Positions 62,887 through 64,000 of a stretch of 64,000 nucleotides of DNA are shown one piece after another (position 1 is the stretch's first letter; each line of letters begins with the position of its first letter). The DNA is taken from positions 47,298 through 111,297 of the forward strand of contig JADKEV010000026.1 of assembly GCA_016717855.1 (NCBI GenBank). Reading direction: 5' to 3'. Made by a program: the position numbers and the translations under genes. This stretch comes from Betaproteobacteria bacterium. Its GTDB lineage: Bacteria; Pseudomonadota; Gammaproteobacteria; Burkholderiales; Casimicrobiaceae. Under the pieces are notes generated by a model. It had not been told where the DNA came from, did no database searches, and was given only the letters and a program-made list of their open reading frames with translations.

Positions 62887-63602
62887 ATACGACCTTTATC
62901 GCGCCGGTGGGTCCTGGCCGCGGACGCCCTACCGGTGCGACATTCGCCGCCGCGATCTTCGACATGGATGGGCTGTTGCTCGACTCCGAGCGGCCGATCC
63001 GCGACGCATGGCTGCGGGCGGCGCGCGAAGCCGGGACCGCGCTGAGCGAGACGGCGTATCTCACCGTCGTCGGCGCCAATGAGGCCGACTCGAAGACGGC
63101 GCTGTCGGCGCTATTGGGCGGAGAGGCGGCCTATCGGCGCGTACAGACGCGCGCCGACGCGCTGCTCCGGGCGCACGAAGCGCAGGCGGGCTATGCGGCG
63201 AAAGCCGGCGCCGGCGCGATCCTCGAACTGCTGGTCGCGCGCGGAGTCATCTGCGGCGTGGCGTCGTCGACCCGCCGGCCCGAAGTCCACCGGCGCCTTG
63301 ACGCGGCCGGACTGCGTGGTTACTTCCGATCCATCAGCGGCGGCGACGAAGTCGCGCGCGGCAAGCCGCATCCGGACCTGTACCTGCTCGCCGCCGGCCG
63401 GCTGCAGGTGCCACCGGCGGCGTGCCTGGCGTTCGAAGACACCGAGCGCGGCGCGCACAGCGCGCTGGCGGCCGGGATGGCGGTGGTGATCGTCCCCGAC
63501 CTGAAGCGCCCGGGCCCGGCCACGCAGGCGGCCTGCCTCGGTGTGCTGGATTCGCTGGCCGACGCGTTGCCGCATTGCGCGGGATGGTTCGGCGGCGAAT
63601 GA
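62883..63602 (+). CDS. HAD-family phosphatase (beta-phosphoglucomutase-like)
   Basis: This is a 239-residue HAD hydrolase. Motif I DMDGLLLDSE (near residues 29-38), motif II Ser/Thr in GVASSTRR near 128, motif III Lys in RGKPHPDLYL, and motif IV EDTERGAHSALAAG are complete, with a helical cap after motif I. It likely dephosphorylates a small sugar or nucleotide phosphate. The start is uncertain: a TTG coupled to the DUF1272 stop at 62883 or a GTG at 62907. Confidence 0.9.
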   Translation: MNTTFIAPVGPGRGRPTGATFAAAIFDMDGLLLDSERPIRDAWLRAAREAGTALSETAYLTVVGANEADSKTALSALLGGEAAYRRVQTRADALLRAHEAQAGYAAKAGAGAILELLVARGVICGVASSTRRPEVHRRLDAAGLRGYFRSISGGDEVARGKPHPDLYLLAAGRLQVPPAACLAFEDTERGAHSALAAGMAVVIVPDLKRPGPATQAACLGVLDSLADALPHCAGWFGGE

Positions 63603-63606
63603 AACC

Positions 63607-64000
63607 GTGCGCCGCCGTCTGCGCTGCGATGGACGCGAGCGCGTGATCGCCGATCCGGACGTCGGGCTCGCGCGGCCGGACGAGGCGCGCCGCATCGCGG
63701 AAATGTCGCGCGACTTCATCGAGCACGGCCTCGGCTGGAAGTGGACGCCGGCGCGCATCCTGCGCTGCGTTGCGGATCCGGCGACGAACGTGGCGGTGGC
63801 GCGCGAGCGCGGAGAGTTGATCGGCTTCGCGATCATGGAATACAAGGAGGACGAGGCGCACCTGGTGCTGTTCGCGGTGGGCGCCGCGCATCGCCGCAAG
63901 GGCGTGGGCTCCGCGTTGCTGGCCTGGCTCGAAAGATCGGCACTGACGGCCGGCATCGGGCTGATCTACCTTGAAGCGCGGGCCGGGAACGCCGCGGCGC
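63607..64000 (+). CDS. GNAT acetyltransferase, N-terminal part (truncated by window)
   Basis: The frame is open to the window edge. RPDEARRIAEMSRDFIEHGLGWKWTP, then ELIGFAIMEYKEDEAHLVLFAVGAAHRRKGVGSALLAWLE carry the GNAT acetyl-CoA loop (RRKGVGSA). The end with the catalytic strand is outside. The start may be the GTG at 63607 or one at 63643. It lies four bases after the HAD gene's stop. Substrate unknown. Confidence 0.85.
   Translation, partial: MRRRLRCDGRERVIADPDVGLARPDEARRIAEMSRDFIEHGLGWKWTPARILRCVADPATNVAVARERGELIGFAIMEYKEDEAHLVLFAVGAAHRRKGVGSALLAWLERSALTAGIGLIYLEARAGNAAA

Overview
The window is GC-rich with a strong G/C bias at third codon positions. Its gene content points to a betaproteobacterium (Burkholderiales or Rhodocyclales type): a Bug-family tricarboxylate-binding protein, the gene order methyltransferase-dapA-bamC-MBL hydrolase-purC, an imuA-imuB-dnaE2 mutasome, nirS denitrification genes and homogentisate degradation. 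I cannot place it to genus. No rRNA, tRNA, CRISPR array or intact insertion sequence was seen.

Layout. 1-8.6 kb: the end of a sugar ABC permease, a palindromic repeat, an unassigned barrel-like protein, a Bug binding protein, an SMP-30 lactonase, a DUF2917/LysR divergent pair, a universal stress protein, a ketoglutarate-semialdehyde-type dehydrogenase and a DMT exporter. 8.7-12.9 kb: an LpxR-like lipid A deacylase, a small secreted protein and three toxin-antitoxin pairs (MazEF, Doc with its antitoxin, VapBC). 13-18.6 kb: the SOS mutasome imuA-imuB-dnaE2 behind a LexA box. 18.8-23.6 kb: a DksA-type zinc finger protein, a methyltransferase, dapA, bamC, an MBL hydrolase and purC. 23.7-29.7 kb: a denitrification locus in which a TonB receptor and a NirF-like propeller diverge from nirS-nirM, with two FNR-like boxes between them. 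29.7-31.3 kb: a glycosyltransferase and a lipoprotein built of 11-residue repeats. 31.5-40.2 kb: bcp, an aldo-keto reductase and a complete arn operon (arnD, arnA in two genes, arnC, arnB, one SMR flippase subunit, arnT) for lipid A aminoarabinose. 40.3-47.4 kb: cysS, a second palindromic repeat, an IclR regulator with hmgA and a fumarylacetoacetase, and a TctDE-like two-component system. 47.7-57 kb: an NRAMP-related transporter with altered metal motifs, CreD, two DEAD-box helicases, a small protein and a LytTR/LytS two-component system. 57.3-64 kb: small enzymes and DUF proteins, a disrupted OmpA gene, a GNAT fragment, a GFA-family protein, DUF1272, a HAD phosphatase and the start of a GNAT gene.

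The genes form several functional sets. Envelope remodelling is represented by arn, LpxR, BamC and CreD. Nitrite respiration is represented by nirS, nirM and a NirF-like protein. Damage-inducible mutagenesis is represented by imuAB and dnaE2, next to a toxin-antitoxin cluster.

Caution on quality. At least eight well-conserved genes (vapB, dnaE2 twice, the methyltransferase, the TonB receptor, nirS, the arnA dehydrogenase, one rhlE and probably the OmpA gene) are broken by single-base indels. Several lie in homopolymers, and in each case one base change restores a full-length product. Together with a nearly pure G/C tract at 45.27-45.35 kb, this suggests assembly or consensus errors rather than mass gene decay. 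Apparent gene fusions in the window (VapB-VapC, TonB-NirF) should be read in that light.
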